Assembly: GCF_010671925.1 (NCBI RefSeq)
Contig: NZ_JAAHIH010000003.1
Coordinates: 186,001 to 250,000, forward strand
From: Moorena sp. SIOASIH
Lineage (GTDB): Bacteria; Cyanobacteriota; Cyanobacteriia; Cyanobacteriales; Coleofasciculaceae
Direction: 5' to 3'
Length of the DNA stretch: 64,000 bases
Part shown: positions 43,698 through 51,857 of the stretch, piece by piece
How positions within the stretch are numbered: the stretch's first letter is position 1
How the letters are laid out: each line of letters begins with the position of its first letter
Notes under the pieces: generated by a model
The model's input: the letters and a program-made list of their open reading frames with translations, nothing else
Told to the model about the DNA's origin: nothing
Database searches by the model: none
Translations under genes and position numbers: made by a program

Positions 43698-44156
43698 ATG
43701 GTATTTTCTCGAAAAGATCCATACAGAGGTTACAACTTCAAAGTAGAAATCGATGGTATCACCCGCGCCGGTTTCAGAAGCTGCTCAGGGATAGACACCA
43801 CTCAGGAAATTAGCACCTATCGAGAGGGTACCGATAGAATGCTGAATATGCGCCAAATTCCTGGTATGCTCACCCTCTCCCAAGTTACTCTCAGTCGCGG
43901 CATTACTGATGACAGGGAATTATGGGACTGGCGAACCAAGGTAGCAACCGCCAAAGACCCCTCCGAGTATCGCAAAAATATGTCTATCGTCCTCTGGGAT
44001 GATGCCGGAAATGAAAAAGTGCGCTGGAACCTGATTAACTGTTGGCCAGTTAAGTGGACAGGCCCAAGCCTTGATGCTACTTCCAATGAATTAGCCATTG
44101 AAACCCTAGAAATTGTCCACGAAGGGGTAACCGTAGAAAACGGTAAGTGGCAGTAG
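43698..44156 (+). CDS. Inner tube protein 1 (Hcp-like)
   Basis: 152 residues from ATG 43698, with AGGAGG 9 nt upstream; the in-frame TTG at 43692 is too close. It is the eCIS tail-tube type: DPYRGYNFKVEIDGITRAGF, CSGIDTTQEISTYREGTD, LTLSQVTLSRGITDDRELWD and KWTGPSLDATSNELAIETLE. It forms the tube hexamers inside the sheath. A second tube gene lies at 45046. Confidence 0.94.
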   Translation: MVFSRKDPYRGYNFKVEIDGITRAGFRSCSGIDTTQEISTYREGTDRMLNMRQIPGMLTLSQVTLSRGITDDRELWDWRTKVATAKDPSEYRKNMSIVLWDDAGNEKVRWNLINCWPVKWTGPSLDATSNELAIETLEIVHEGVTVENGKWQ

Positions 44157-44472
44157 GGAGTAGGGAGTAGGGAGTAGGGTGTAGGGAGTAGGGAGTAGGG
44201 TGTAGGGAGTAGGGTGTAGGGTGTAGGGTGTAGGGTGTAGGGTGTAGGGTGTCAGGTAGGCAGTGCCTACCAAACCGATTGGCCAGCTTGGTAAATCCAT
44301 CTGATATCATCATGTCAGGATAATTACCCTTAATCAAAACCTACCCCTGTGAGATCTCCCCATCTCCCCATCTCCCCATCTCCCCATCTCCCCATTTCCC
44401 CATCTCCCCACCCTCCCGACTCCCGATTCCCGATTCCCGACTCCCTGTTCCCTGTTCCCTATTTCCTACAAC
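44157..44472. repeat. Satellite-rich spacer after the tube gene
   Basis: (GGGAGTA) and (GGGTGTA) heptamers at 44157-44250, CCCATCTC octamers at 44358-44410 and (GATTCCC) heptamers at 44422-44445. No gene is seen. Confidence 0.85.
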
Positions 44473-44835
44473 ATGATGCAGACAGAGTTCCCGTTTACCC
44501 TACCCCAGGGCTACGTAGATTCCGAGGGTAATCTTCATCAAGAAGGCATGATGCGGATGTCCACAGCCTACGATGAGATTATGCCGTTAAAAGACCCTAG
44601 GGTTCAGGCTAATCCAGGTTACTTGGTGATTATTCTGCTGTCGCGGGTGATCACTCGTCTGGGCAGCTTAGACTATATCAATCCTGCCATGATTGAGGGT
44701 CTATTCTCTGCTGACTTAGCCTATCTCCAAGACCTCTATCAACGGATTAACCAAAACGGTCACAGCCGCCTTTTGGTTTCTTGTCCTCACTGTCAAGGAG
44801 AGTTTGAAGTGGAGACTGCTACTTTGGGGGAGTAA
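44473..44835 (+). CDS. eCIS assembly protein with C-terminal zinc-finger-like motif
   Basis: A 120-residue protein: FPFTLPQGYVDSEGNLHQEG, MRMSTAYDEIMPLKDPRVQ, YLVIILLSRVITRLGSLDYI and C-terminal SCPHCQGEFEVE. This is a conserved gene between the two tube genes of phage-like injection systems, similar to phage tail assembly (gp41-like) proteins. Only one CxxC pair is visible, so zinc binding is uncertain. ATG 44473 or 44476 may start it. It overlaps the next small gene by 4 bp. Confidence 0.82.
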   Translation: MMQTEFPFTLPQGYVDSEGNLHQEGMMRMSTAYDEIMPLKDPRVQANPGYLVIILLSRVITRLGSLDYINPAMIEGLFSADLAYLQDLYQRINQNGHSRLLVSCPHCQGEFEVETATLGE

Positions 44836-45005
44836 CTTGCTACCCCTCCGAGAGGCTGTTAGAGGAGGTAGCCTATATTGCTTATCACTTGCACTGGTCT
44901 TACGACCAGATTATGAGTCTGGATCATCAAGAAAGACAGCGCTGGGTGGCACAAGTAGCAAGTATCAATGAGAAATTGAATGACCAGGTAATTGGGTTAC
45001 GGTAA
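44832..45005 (+). CDS. DUF6760-like small eCIS protein with a GTA in place of the start codon
   Basis: The frame reads (V)TCYPSERLLEEVAYIAYH then LHWSYDQIMSLDHQERQRWV and ends INEKLNDQVIGLR. This matches the small DUF6760-type protein found after the gp41-like gene in such operons. No ATG, GTG or TTG exists upstream in frame before the stop near 44805. GTA 44832 overlaps the preceding TAA; a single G-to-A change in GTGA would create both. It may be poorly translated, use a rare start, or be newly inactivated. SD candidate GGGGGAG is at 44826-44832. Confidence 0.65.
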   Translation, partial: VTCYPSERLLEEVAYIAYHLHWSYDQIMSLDHQERQRWVAQVASINEKLNDQVIGLR

Positions 45006-45045
45006 TTGGGTTATGGTTTACTTTCATTAATCGTAGGAGTGAGTT

Positions 45046-45597
45046 ATGGCAAGTTTAGGATCGGTTGTGCCTTTAGGAGCAAATGCGGCTTACGCTGGAG
45101 TGACTGGGGCGTTGGGAGCTCGCCTTGACCCCTACCAAGGTTTTAATTTCCTGATTGAAATTGGGGGGTTAATAACGGGTGGGTTTAGTGAGGTCAGGGG
45201 TCTAGAAAGTGAGATTGAGGTAGAGGAACGTCCTGAGGGAGGTCAGAATCGTTATGTTCATCAGTTAGTAGGTCGAACTAAGTATCCGAATTTGATCTTC
45301 AAACATGGTCTAACCGGCATCGACAGCCTATGGAATTGGTATCAGGCCACTAGTCGAGGTGTAATTCAGCGTAAAAACGGCACAATTATGCTGCTAGACC
45401 GCCACCAGATACCAGCCATGTATTGGAATTTCAAGCAGGCTTTGCCAGTGAAGTGGACTGGTCCAGAGTTTAATGCCAACAGCAATGAGATTGCTTTCGA
45501 GACCATTGAGTTAATTCACAAGGGGATTACCAAACCACTTCTGAGTCAAGCACTATCTGGAGGACGAGCAGTTGCTGGACTAGCAGGAGGATTGTGA
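45046..45597 (+). CDS. Inner tube protein 2 (tube initiator-like)
   Basis: A 183-residue tube paralogue (Afp5-like) with a longer N-terminus: LDPYQGFNFLIEIGGLITGG, FSEVRGLESEIEVEERPEGG, HGLTGIDSLWNWYQATSRG, and KWTGPEFNANSNEIAFETIE. In related systems this protein joins the baseplate hub to the tube. SD is AGGAG near 45037. The stop TGA overlaps the next ATG. Confidence 0.94.
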   Translation: MASLGSVVPLGANAAYAGVTGALGARLDPYQGFNFLIEIGGLITGGFSEVRGLESEIEVEERPEGGQNRYVHQLVGRTKYPNLIFKHGLTGIDSLWNWYQATSRGVIQRKNGTIMLLDRHQIPAMYWNFKQALPVKWTGPEFNANSNEIAFETIELIHKGITKPLLSQALSGGRAVAGLAGGL

Positions 45598-47132
45598 TGA
45601 CATCTCAACCTCAGGTCACTAACAATCAGACTTGGTCAGAGAGTATTAACCCAAAACTGACGAGGCGACTCCTGCGCCCTATGGTCAGCCCTGGTGTGAT
45701 TGGTACTAAAGTAGCAGGGTCAATTATCTCCCGGATTCAAGGAATGACCAACGGACTGCCCTTAATGGCTAAGTTGATCCAACGCCAGCAGCCTTTAGAG
45801 GGTCAATCAGCAGCAGCAGTTCCGATCGTGTATGCTCAACCAATCCGGCCAGCAGCAGAACAGGTACAGACGGGACATATTACTTCTCCAATTACCTCTG
45901 CCAATGTGCCCTCTGGAACTAGAGAAACAGACAAGGAACTACCTTTGAGATCAACTAGATTTCAGGTCGATAAAGAAACCTCAGTACAAAAAAGTACAGG
46001 GTCAAATTCCCAGAAATCTAGAGAAAATTCTACACCCCAAACGTCAAGTTCAATCCCCTCTGAAAGGGGCAAATCGGCGACAAAATCATTGATTGTCCAG
46101 GCAAAATTTGTCAACTCCACTAAGAGGAATTCCCAGAGAGCAGATTCTGATCACAAACCCCTAGTTTCTGGTCTTGAATCGTCTAGGGAAACTAGACTAT
46201 CGTCTGACTTATCCTGGCCAGTTGTGCAAGCCAAACCAATTAACTTGCAGTCATCTTCAGATGAATTGACCTCACTACCTTTAGCTGGAAGCCCCCTAAA
46301 TCCCCCAATTCTGGGGGACTTTAACTCAATTTCCCCCCAAAATTGGGGGGCTAGGGGGGCGGGGGACTTGACCTCAATTTCCCCCCAAAATTGGGGGGCT
46401 AGGGGGGCGAAACCTACTGTAAAAAACAATTTAAAAAACACCAATACCACTTTGCCAACAGAGTCTAACCTACCCTTAGCCAGTTCCGGAAACCTGACCC
46501 AGTCGCCAGTGATTCAACGCTCCCCAAAGCGATCGCTAATTAAAGAGATAGTTAAGAGCCCATCCCAGGGAAACCAGCCACTGATTCAACGCACTCCGGA
46601 GCGACCAGTGGTCAAGGAGATAGTTAAGAGCCCATCCCAAGGAAACCAGCCACTGATTCAACGCACTCCTGAGCGACCAGTGGTCAAGGAGATAGTTAAG
46701 AGCCCATCCCAGGGAAACCAGCCACTGATTCAACGCACCCCCGAGCGACCGGTGGTTAGAGAAATTTCAGAAACAGATGGTTATCAATTATCTGCTCCCC
46801 TGATTTTTTCTGCCTCTGGGGTGAATGGAAGGTCATTTTCTGGCAACGGACTAGGAGTTAGTAGTTCGCCATCTATTGCTGATAATGGCTCTGGAGTTAT
46901 CCAAAGAATGCCATCTGCCAACGGTGCATCAGTATCAACACCTCTATCAACTACTAGGTTACAGTCAACTACTGTGATTCAGAAAGCATCAGAAAATACC
47001 ACAAGCGCTACCACAAGTAGTCAGTCTTTCGAGGACATTGATGTTGATGAACTAGTAGACAAAGTACACCATAAACTGATGCAGAATCTGACCATAGAAA
47101 GTGAGCGGAGGGGATTAACACAATGGCATTAA
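45597..47132 (+). CDS. eCIS linker protein with long disordered region
   Basis: 511 residues from ATG 45597 (GTG 45594 is the alternative; AGGAGG at 45585-45590 favours ATG). The N-terminal 60 residues (NPKLTRRLLRPMVSPGVIG) and the C-terminus (IDVDELVDKVHHKLMQNLTI, ESERRGL) look conserved. Between them lies a disordered stretch with three near-identical 24-residue repeats (SPSQGNQPLIQRTPERPVVK) and an in-frame C/G-tract insertion (about 232-272). The C-terminal VDELxxxVxxxL...ERRG tail is shared with other phage-like injection operons. Position between tube 2 and LysM gene matches afp6, but the length is unusual. Confidence 0.7.
   Translation: MTSQPQVTNNQTWSESINPKLTRRLLRPMVSPGVIGTKVAGSIISRIQGMTNGLPLMAKLIQRQQPLEGQSAAAVPIVYAQPIRPAAEQVQTGHITSPITSANVPSGTRETDKELPLRSTRFQVDKETSVQKSTGSNSQKSRENSTPQTSSSIPSERGKSATKSLIVQAKFVNSTKRNSQRADSDHKPLVSGLESSRETRLSSDLSWPVVQAKPINLQSSSDELTSLPLAGSPLNPPILGDFNSISPQNWGARGAGDLTSISPQNWGARGAKPTVKNNLKNTNTTLPTESNLPLASSGNLTQSPVIQRSPKRSLIKEIVKSPSQGNQPLIQRTPERPVVKEIVKSPSQGNQPLIQRTPERPVVKEIVKSPSQGNQPLIQRTPERPVVREISETDGYQLSAPLIFSASGVNGRSFSGNGLGVSSSPSIADNGSGVIQRMPSANGASVSTPLSTTRLQSTTVIQKASENTTSATTSSQSFEDIDVDELVDKVHHKLMQNLTIESERRGLTQWH
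46291..46410. repeat. In-frame C/G-tract palindromic insertion in the linker gene
   Basis: AGCCCCCTAAATCCCCCAAT and two copies of TTCCCCCCAAAATTGGGGGG lie in the frame of the linker gene. They code PLNPPILGDF and ISPQNWGARGAG-type segments. It has the same core as elements A-C but without clear terminal repeats. Confidence 0.8.
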
Positions 47133-47935
47133 CACCGTTTAAGAATCTAGCCCAAAAAACCCTAAACCAAAGTAAACGATCAATAAGTCGCTTCTCCGGG
47201 GCAGAGTTAGATAAATTGACCATCCTCAAGGAGCAGCCAGGAAAACGGTGGCAGATGGTTTTTCCAGAAAACAAACCAATGCCTCTATTCAATCCTAATG
47301 AAATTCAAATTACCAAGACAACCCAATGGCGTCATGAAACTCTCAAAAACCGCGATCGCGGTGATACTAAATTTATTGGTGGAGATCCAGCAACCCTGAC
47401 TCTTGACCTATTTTTTGATACCTACGAGGGACTACCTGGAGGTATAGCTGGGGGGCTTAAGTCTTCCCTCAAACTAATTGCATCGGCGGCAGGGGGTTCA
47501 TCGGCAGTAGATGTTCGACAGTATACTAATAAAATTTTTGAGTTGACTCTGATTGACTCTGATTTGAAACGTCCTCCTGTATGTGAACTCTGGTGGGGTT
47601 CATTTAACCTAATTTTTAAGGGGTATCTTGGACAACTAACTCAACGTTTTACCCTGTTTACATCGAATGGGATGCCAGTGAGGGCAGCCCTCAACTGTAC
47701 CTTTCACCAGTTCATCCCAGAAGAGGATGAGGAACGGCAAAGACCGAGTTCTCTAGCACGGGATGACGACCCAATTCACGTTGTGCGACGTGGAGAAACT
47801 CTGAGCAGCATTGCGGGTGAAGAATATAATGACCCCAGCGTCTGGCGAGAGATTGCCAAGGCTAATGGGATTACTAATCCCCGTCACCTGACACCAGGTC
47901 AAGTTCTGACCATCCCGGTACTTAATCTCACCTAA
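47123..47935 (+). CDS. LysM-domain baseplate protein (Afp7-like)
   Basis: A 270-residue protein: the N-terminal 200 residues include LFNPNEIQITKTTQWRHE and GGDPATLTLDLFFDTYEG, with a C-terminal LysM domain (VVRRGETLSSIAGEEYNDPS, HLTPGQVLTIPVL). LysM-containing proteins bridge the tube initiator and spike hub (gp53-like role). The start overlaps the end of the linker gene by 10 bp. Confidence 0.92.
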   Translation: MALTPFKNLAQKTLNQSKRSISRFSGAELDKLTILKEQPGKRWQMVFPENKPMPLFNPNEIQITKTTQWRHETLKNRDRGDTKFIGGDPATLTLDLFFDTYEGLPGGIAGGLKSSLKLIASAAGGSSAVDVRQYTNKIFELTLIDSDLKRPPVCELWWGSFNLIFKGYLGQLTQRFTLFTSNGMPVRAALNCTFHQFIPEEDEERQRPSSLARDDDPIHVVRRGETLSSIAGEEYNDPSVWREIAKANGITNPRHLTPGQVLTIPVLNLT

Positions 47936-47976
47936 AATACACCTCTTGCAAAAGTATTGTTCTGATAGTGTTTACC

Positions 47977-48045
47977 TCAATTCTTGTACACTGTTCCCTG
48001 TTCCCTGTTCCCTGTTCCCGACTTCTGCAAGAAGTCTAATTAACC
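47977..48045 (+). promoter_or_regulatory. Repeated satellite-hairpin leader before the hub gene
   Basis: TCAATTCTTGTACACTG, four TTCCCTG units and the hairpin GACTTCTGCAAGAAGTC (48020-48036), 9 nt before the ATG. The same block precedes sheath 4 (42235-42371). The hairpin covers the ribosome-binding region, so it may affect translation. Confidence 0.5.
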
Positions 48046-49122
48046 ATGGTCTCGACAGCTCCTCAAACCAGTACCAATAGCATCGCTACCTCAGTCCCTG
48101 GCTTCAGAATTCTGATCAGGGGACAACAGTTGCGGTCTGATGTGATGGCAGTAATTGTGGATGAAAACGTTAGTACTCCCACTATGTTTACGATCAAGAT
48201 TGCCAACTGGGACCAAGAAAAGCAGGAGTGGATTGATGAGCAACTGTTTAAGCTAGGCAATGAGGTAACGATTTTTATGGGCTACGGAGGAAGTAGAGGA
48301 AAGCTGCAAAAACTGATGATGGGTCAGATTACTGGTCTGGAACCAGAATTTGCCCATGGGGAAATACCTCTGTTGACAGTGCGCGGCTACGACTACAGTC
48401 ATCGATTGCTTCGGGGTTACAAGACTCGCTCGTTTACTAAAAAGAAAGACAGCGATATCGCTAGAGATATTGCCAAAAAAGCCGGTCTAAAGTATGGGGG
48501 AGTAACCACAAACCTGGCTTTGGACTATGTACTACAGCATAATCAAACAGACATGGAATTTCTTAAGACCCGTGCTCAACGACTGGGTTATGAGGTAGTG
48601 GTTAAAGATAAAACTCTATATTTTCGTCCCCATCAGGATAAATCCAAGTCAGTGTTGACTCTAGTTCAACGAAAGGATTTGCTCAGTTTTTCGTCCCGAC
48701 TGACCAGCTTGACCCAGGTGGAACAGGTGGAGGTGCGCGGTTGGAACCCGAAGGACAAAAAAGCCTTCATTGGGGGAACCAAACCTAGTTCTAGTAGTAA
48801 CAACAGTGGTGCTAAGGCTGTAGATCAGGCTAATGGTAGTGGAAAAGAAACCACTGAACGTTTGTATCGCCCCGTGTTCAGTCAACAGGAAGCTGAGCAA
48901 ATCGCTCAGGGGAGATTTAATAACATGGCCCTAGAATACATCCGTGGGGAGGGCTTGTGTGTCGGACGCGCTGACTTGCGAGCAGGTACCGTTATTACTA
49001 TCCAAGGAGTGGGCAAACAGTTTAGTGGTGACTACTATGTGACCTCCACCACCCATACCTATTCCCAGAAACGAGGTTATCGCACGGCATTTAAAGTTAG
49101 GAGGAAAGGGAGTAGGGAGTAG
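48046..49122 (+). CDS. Spike hub protein (gpD/VgrG N-terminal type)
   Basis: A 358-residue hub: FRILIRGQQLRSDVMAVIVD, SRGKLQKLMMGQITGLEPEF, TVRGYDYSHRLLRGYKTRSF and QHNQTDMEFLKTRAQRLGYE. These are the phage late-control D/VgrG hub domains. In this system hub and spike are separate genes. The last residues (RRKGSRE) come from a GGGAGTA satellite that begins at the end of the gene. Confidence 0.92.
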   Translation: MVSTAPQTSTNSIATSVPGFRILIRGQQLRSDVMAVIVDENVSTPTMFTIKIANWDQEKQEWIDEQLFKLGNEVTIFMGYGGSRGKLQKLMMGQITGLEPEFAHGEIPLLTVRGYDYSHRLLRGYKTRSFTKKKDSDIARDIAKKAGLKYGGVTTNLALDYVLQHNQTDMEFLKTRAQRLGYEVVVKDKTLYFRPHQDKSKSVLTLVQRKDLLSFSSRLTSLTQVEQVEVRGWNPKDKKAFIGGTKPSSSSNNSGAKAVDQANGSGKETTERLYRPVFSQQEAEQIAQGRFNNMALEYIRGEGLCVGRADLRAGTVITIQGVGKQFSGDYYVTSTTHTYSQKRGYRTAFKVRRKGSRE

Positions 49123-49397
49123 GGAGTAGGGAGTAGGGAGTAGGGAGATGGGGAGATGGGGAGATGGGGAGTGTGGGAGTAGGGGAGATGGGGAGGGTGG
49201 GGAGTTTGGTGTTATTGTTGCTAATCCCGATTCCCGATTCCCGATTCCCGACTCCCGATTATAAATTCTAAATTCTAAATTCTAAATTCTAAATTCCCTG
49301 TTCCCTATTCCCTATTCCCTGCTCCCTGCTCCCTGCTCCCTGCTCCCTGTTCCCTAAAAATATCTACTTAAAAAAGTCGCAAACCGCTATATCAATT
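49123..49397. repeat. Satellite spacer between hub and spike genes
   Basis: GGGAGTA heptamers, GGGGAGAT octamers, GATTCCC, AAATTCT, TTCCCTA and TCCCTGC heptamers follow one another. The end (GTCGCAAACCGCTATA) recurs before the fibre gene. Confidence 0.9.
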
Positions 49398-50237
49398 ATG
49401 ACAAGCATCGATTTACTGACTAATTTGCTAGGTCCCCCTGAAATACGAGGTCGTTTCTATGGAGTGACTATGGGAATAGTGACCAACAATGGCGATGAAG
49501 AAAACTTGGGGCGAGTCAAGGTCAAGTTTCCTTGGCTCTCAGATAATGATGAAAGCTATTGGGCTAGGGTGTTAACTCCCATGGCTGGTAATGACCGTGG
49601 TATTTACTTTTTGCCGGAGGTGAATGATGAGGTACTGGTAGCTTTTGAACAAGGTAATATCAATTTTCCCTATATCCTAGGTGGGCTTTGGAATGGCAGA
49701 GATAGACCACCTGAGTCTCCTGAAAAAGGGGAGGGAGATGGGAAAAATAAAATGATTAACAAGCGCACAATTAAGTCCCGTAGTGGTCATATTATTCGCT
49801 TAGATGATACTCAAGATAAAGAAAAAGTTGAGGTAATTTCTCATAATAGGCATACTATCCGTTTAGATGATACTAAGGAAAAAGGAAAAATTGAAGTAAT
49901 TGCTCAAAGTGGTCATGCTATTCGCTTGGATGATACTAAAGGTAAAGAAAAAATTGAGGTGATTGATAACACTGGCAAAAATAGTATCATTATTAATACC
50001 AAAGATAATTCAATTACGATTGAGTCTAAGGAAGGTAAACTTAAACTTGGTGGTAAGGGTATCGAAATTATTTCCGAGGAAGATATCAAAATTACTGCCA
50101 AGAATAACCTGGATATGAAGACAGATAAGTCATTTAAAGTTAATGCTAATGGTAGCAAAGTTGAAACTAAGCAGGGGATGCACTTTAAAGCTAGTAAAGA
50201 CGTGAAGATTACCGGTAATACGGTATCAATTAATTAA
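49398..50237 (+). CDS. Spike protein (gpV/VgrG C-terminal type)
   Basis: A 279-residue protein: an OB-fold part (FYGVTMGIVTNNGDEENLGR, VKVKFPWLSDNDESYWARVL, LPEVNDEVLVAFEQGN) then beta-helix spike repeats. Three copies of a SGHxIRLDDTxxK module (about residues 130-195) precede a Thr/Lys/Ile-rich helix (KITAKNNLDMKTDKSFKVNA). The tip is capped by the PAAR protein coded next. Confidence 0.92.
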   Translation: MTSIDLLTNLLGPPEIRGRFYGVTMGIVTNNGDEENLGRVKVKFPWLSDNDESYWARVLTPMAGNDRGIYFLPEVNDEVLVAFEQGNINFPYILGGLWNGRDRPPESPEKGEGDGKNKMINKRTIKSRSGHIIRLDDTQDKEKVEVISHNRHTIRLDDTKEKGKIEVIAQSGHAIRLDDTKGKEKIEVIDNTGKNSIIINTKDNSITIESKEGKLKLGGKGIEIISEEDIKITAKNNLDMKTDKSFKVNANGSKVETKQGMHFKASKDVKITGNTVSIN

Positions 50238-50522
50238 GCTATCAGCTATCAGCTATCAGCTATCAGCTATCAGCTATCAGCTATCAGCGATTAGCTATTA
50301 GCTATCAGTTATAAGCTATAAGCAAGAAGCTATTAGTTATCAGCTTATGATTTAGGTCCCAGCGTCGAAGCCTGTCCCACAAGGCTGACCGCTGACCACT
50401 GACCGCTGACCACTGACCACTGACCACTGACCACTGACCACTGACCACTGACCGCTGACCACTGACCGCTGACGGCTAACGGCTGAATACTGTTATCTAA
50501 GTTTTATAAAGTAGGAAAAATC
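50238..50522. repeat. CTATCAG and TGACCAC heptamer arrays
   Basis: Six to seven CTATCAG units (50238-50287), degenerate CTATTAG units, then about ten TGACCAC/TGACCGC units (50385-50475). No gene is seen; the PAAR ATG follows. Confidence 0.9.
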
Positions 50523-50948
50523 ATGGGTCAACCAGCAGCAAGAAAAGGCGATTTAGTTGTGACATCTTGTACGCACCAAGTCCAGGGTCAACCACCTGCT
50601 CCTGCGCCGCCTATTGTAGCGCCAATGCCAATTCCTTTCCAAGGAAAATTCGAGCAAAAGTTGAGTAAAAAGGTGAAAATTGGTGGTAAATTTGTGGCCT
50701 TAAAGGGCAGCCAGGGTAAAACCCAGGTACACCCACCGATACCGCCACCGGGAACTTCACCAATCAAGTTTGTCAAGGAACCTAACAAAACAGCTGAAAT
50801 TACTAAGGGTAGTTCCTCTGTGAAAATTGAGGGTAAACCAGTGGCGCGCATTGGTGACCCAGTTAAGACCTGTAGTGAATTACCCCCTCCCCACGGCACA
50901 GTATCCCCTGGGCCTGGTAAGCCGACGAAGGTATTTATTGGCGGATGA
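50523..50948 (+). CDS. PAAR-domain spike tip
   Basis: A 141-residue PAAR-like protein: QPAARKGDLVVTSCTHQVQG at the N-terminus and VKIEGKPVARIGDPVKTCSE near the end, with His/Cys candidates for tip metal binding. A Pro-rich centre (APAPPIVAPMPIPFQG) and three GKxVA-type beta units follow the usual pattern. It sharpens the spike. Confidence 0.92.
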   Translation: MGQPAARKGDLVVTSCTHQVQGQPPAPAPPIVAPMPIPFQGKFEQKLSKKVKIGGKFVALKGSQGKTQVHPPIPPPGTSPIKFVKEPNKTAEITKGSSSVKIEGKPVARIGDPVKTCSELPPPHGTVSPGPGKPTKVFIGG

Positions 50949-51094
50949 CATCATGTCCGGGTAATTAATGATAAAAAACCTTCTCCCTTGAAACCTTACT
51001 TCTTTACTTCTGCCTTCTGCCTTCTGCCTTCTGCCTTCGATTCACTTTTAGTGTAAGTATTCAACCGGAAATGATATGACTTGGAGATGGAACG
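50949..51094. repeat. Short spacer with TTCTGCC heptamers
   Basis: ACTTCTTTACTTCTGCC then TTCTGCC repeats (about 51009-51035). TTGGAGATGG provides the SD of the next gene. Confidence 0.7.
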
Positions 51095-51484
51095 ATGACT
51101 ACTGATTTTCTCGGAGTGGGATGGAATTTCCCCGTAGTACTCGACCCAAATAAACAAATTGATATGGCGCACTATGAGGATAGTGTCCGCCAGTCGATTT
51201 GGATGATTATGAGTACTTCTCCAGGAGAACGGCTGATGCGGCCAGATTTTGGCTGCGGTATTCATGATTTAGTATTTGCCAGCAACAGCGCTGGGACAGC
51301 TGGACAATTAACAGTGGAGGTACGCCGAGCCTTGACCCAGTGGGAACCGCGCATTGAAGTTCTAGATGTAGGTGTCTACCCGGATGAAGATCAATTTAAT
51401 CGTCTCTTGATAGAAATAAACTACCAAGTGCGCCGTACTAATAATCGCTTTAACTTAGTTTATCCATTCTATTTAGACTATTAA
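51095..51484 (+). CDS. gp25-like baseplate wedge protein (Afp9-like)
   Basis: A 129-residue protein with the GPW/gp25 layout: FLGVGWNFPVVLDPNKQIDM, EDSVRQSIWMIMSTSPGERL, MRPDFGCGIHDLVFA. The lysozyme-like name is historical; the role is structural, connecting sheath and baseplate. Start ATG 51095 has GGAG about 8 nt upstream. Confidence 0.94.
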   Translation: MTTDFLGVGWNFPVVLDPNKQIDMAHYEDSVRQSIWMIMSTSPGERLMRPDFGCGIHDLVFASNSAGTAGQLTVEVRRALTQWEPRIEVLDVGVYPDEDQFNRLLIEINYQVRRTNNRFNLVYPFYLDY

Positions 51485-51857
51485 TTTGGGGTGTGGGGTG
51501 TGGGGTGTAGGGTGTGGGGTGTGGGGTGTGGGGTGTGGGGTGTGGGGTAATCGGATGGTGGGCAGTGCCACAGAATGCGATCGCATTCAAATTAATCAAT
51601 CTCAAGCACTGCCCACCCTACATCAACTACTCCTCTAGCTTCCCCCTTAATAAGGGGGACGGGAGGGGGATCCCAACGGGGGATTAGTGGATTGATCCAA
51701 AACCCACCCAGTGATTAATCCCATGGTGGGCAGTGCCACAAAAGGCGATCGCAAACAAATCAATTACTCTCAAGCACTGCCCACCCTACATCTACTATCT
51801 CCCCTACTCCCCTACTCCCCTACTCCCTACTCCCTACTCCCTACTCCCTAATTTCTT
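51485..51857. repeat. Satellite and palindromic repeats before the first large baseplate gene
   Basis: GGTGTGG heptamers (51489-51548), two palindromic units GGTGGGCAGTGCCACA ... CACTGCCCACCCTAC (about 51556-51620 and 51723-51788) each with an internal HIP1 site, a partial C/G-tract element between, and CTCCCTA heptamers to the start codon. Confidence 0.9.

Noticed and set aside
46536-46733. Minus-strand ORF with LDHWSLRSALNQWLVSLG repeats
   Set aside because: Antisense of the 24-residue repeats in the eCIS linker gene.
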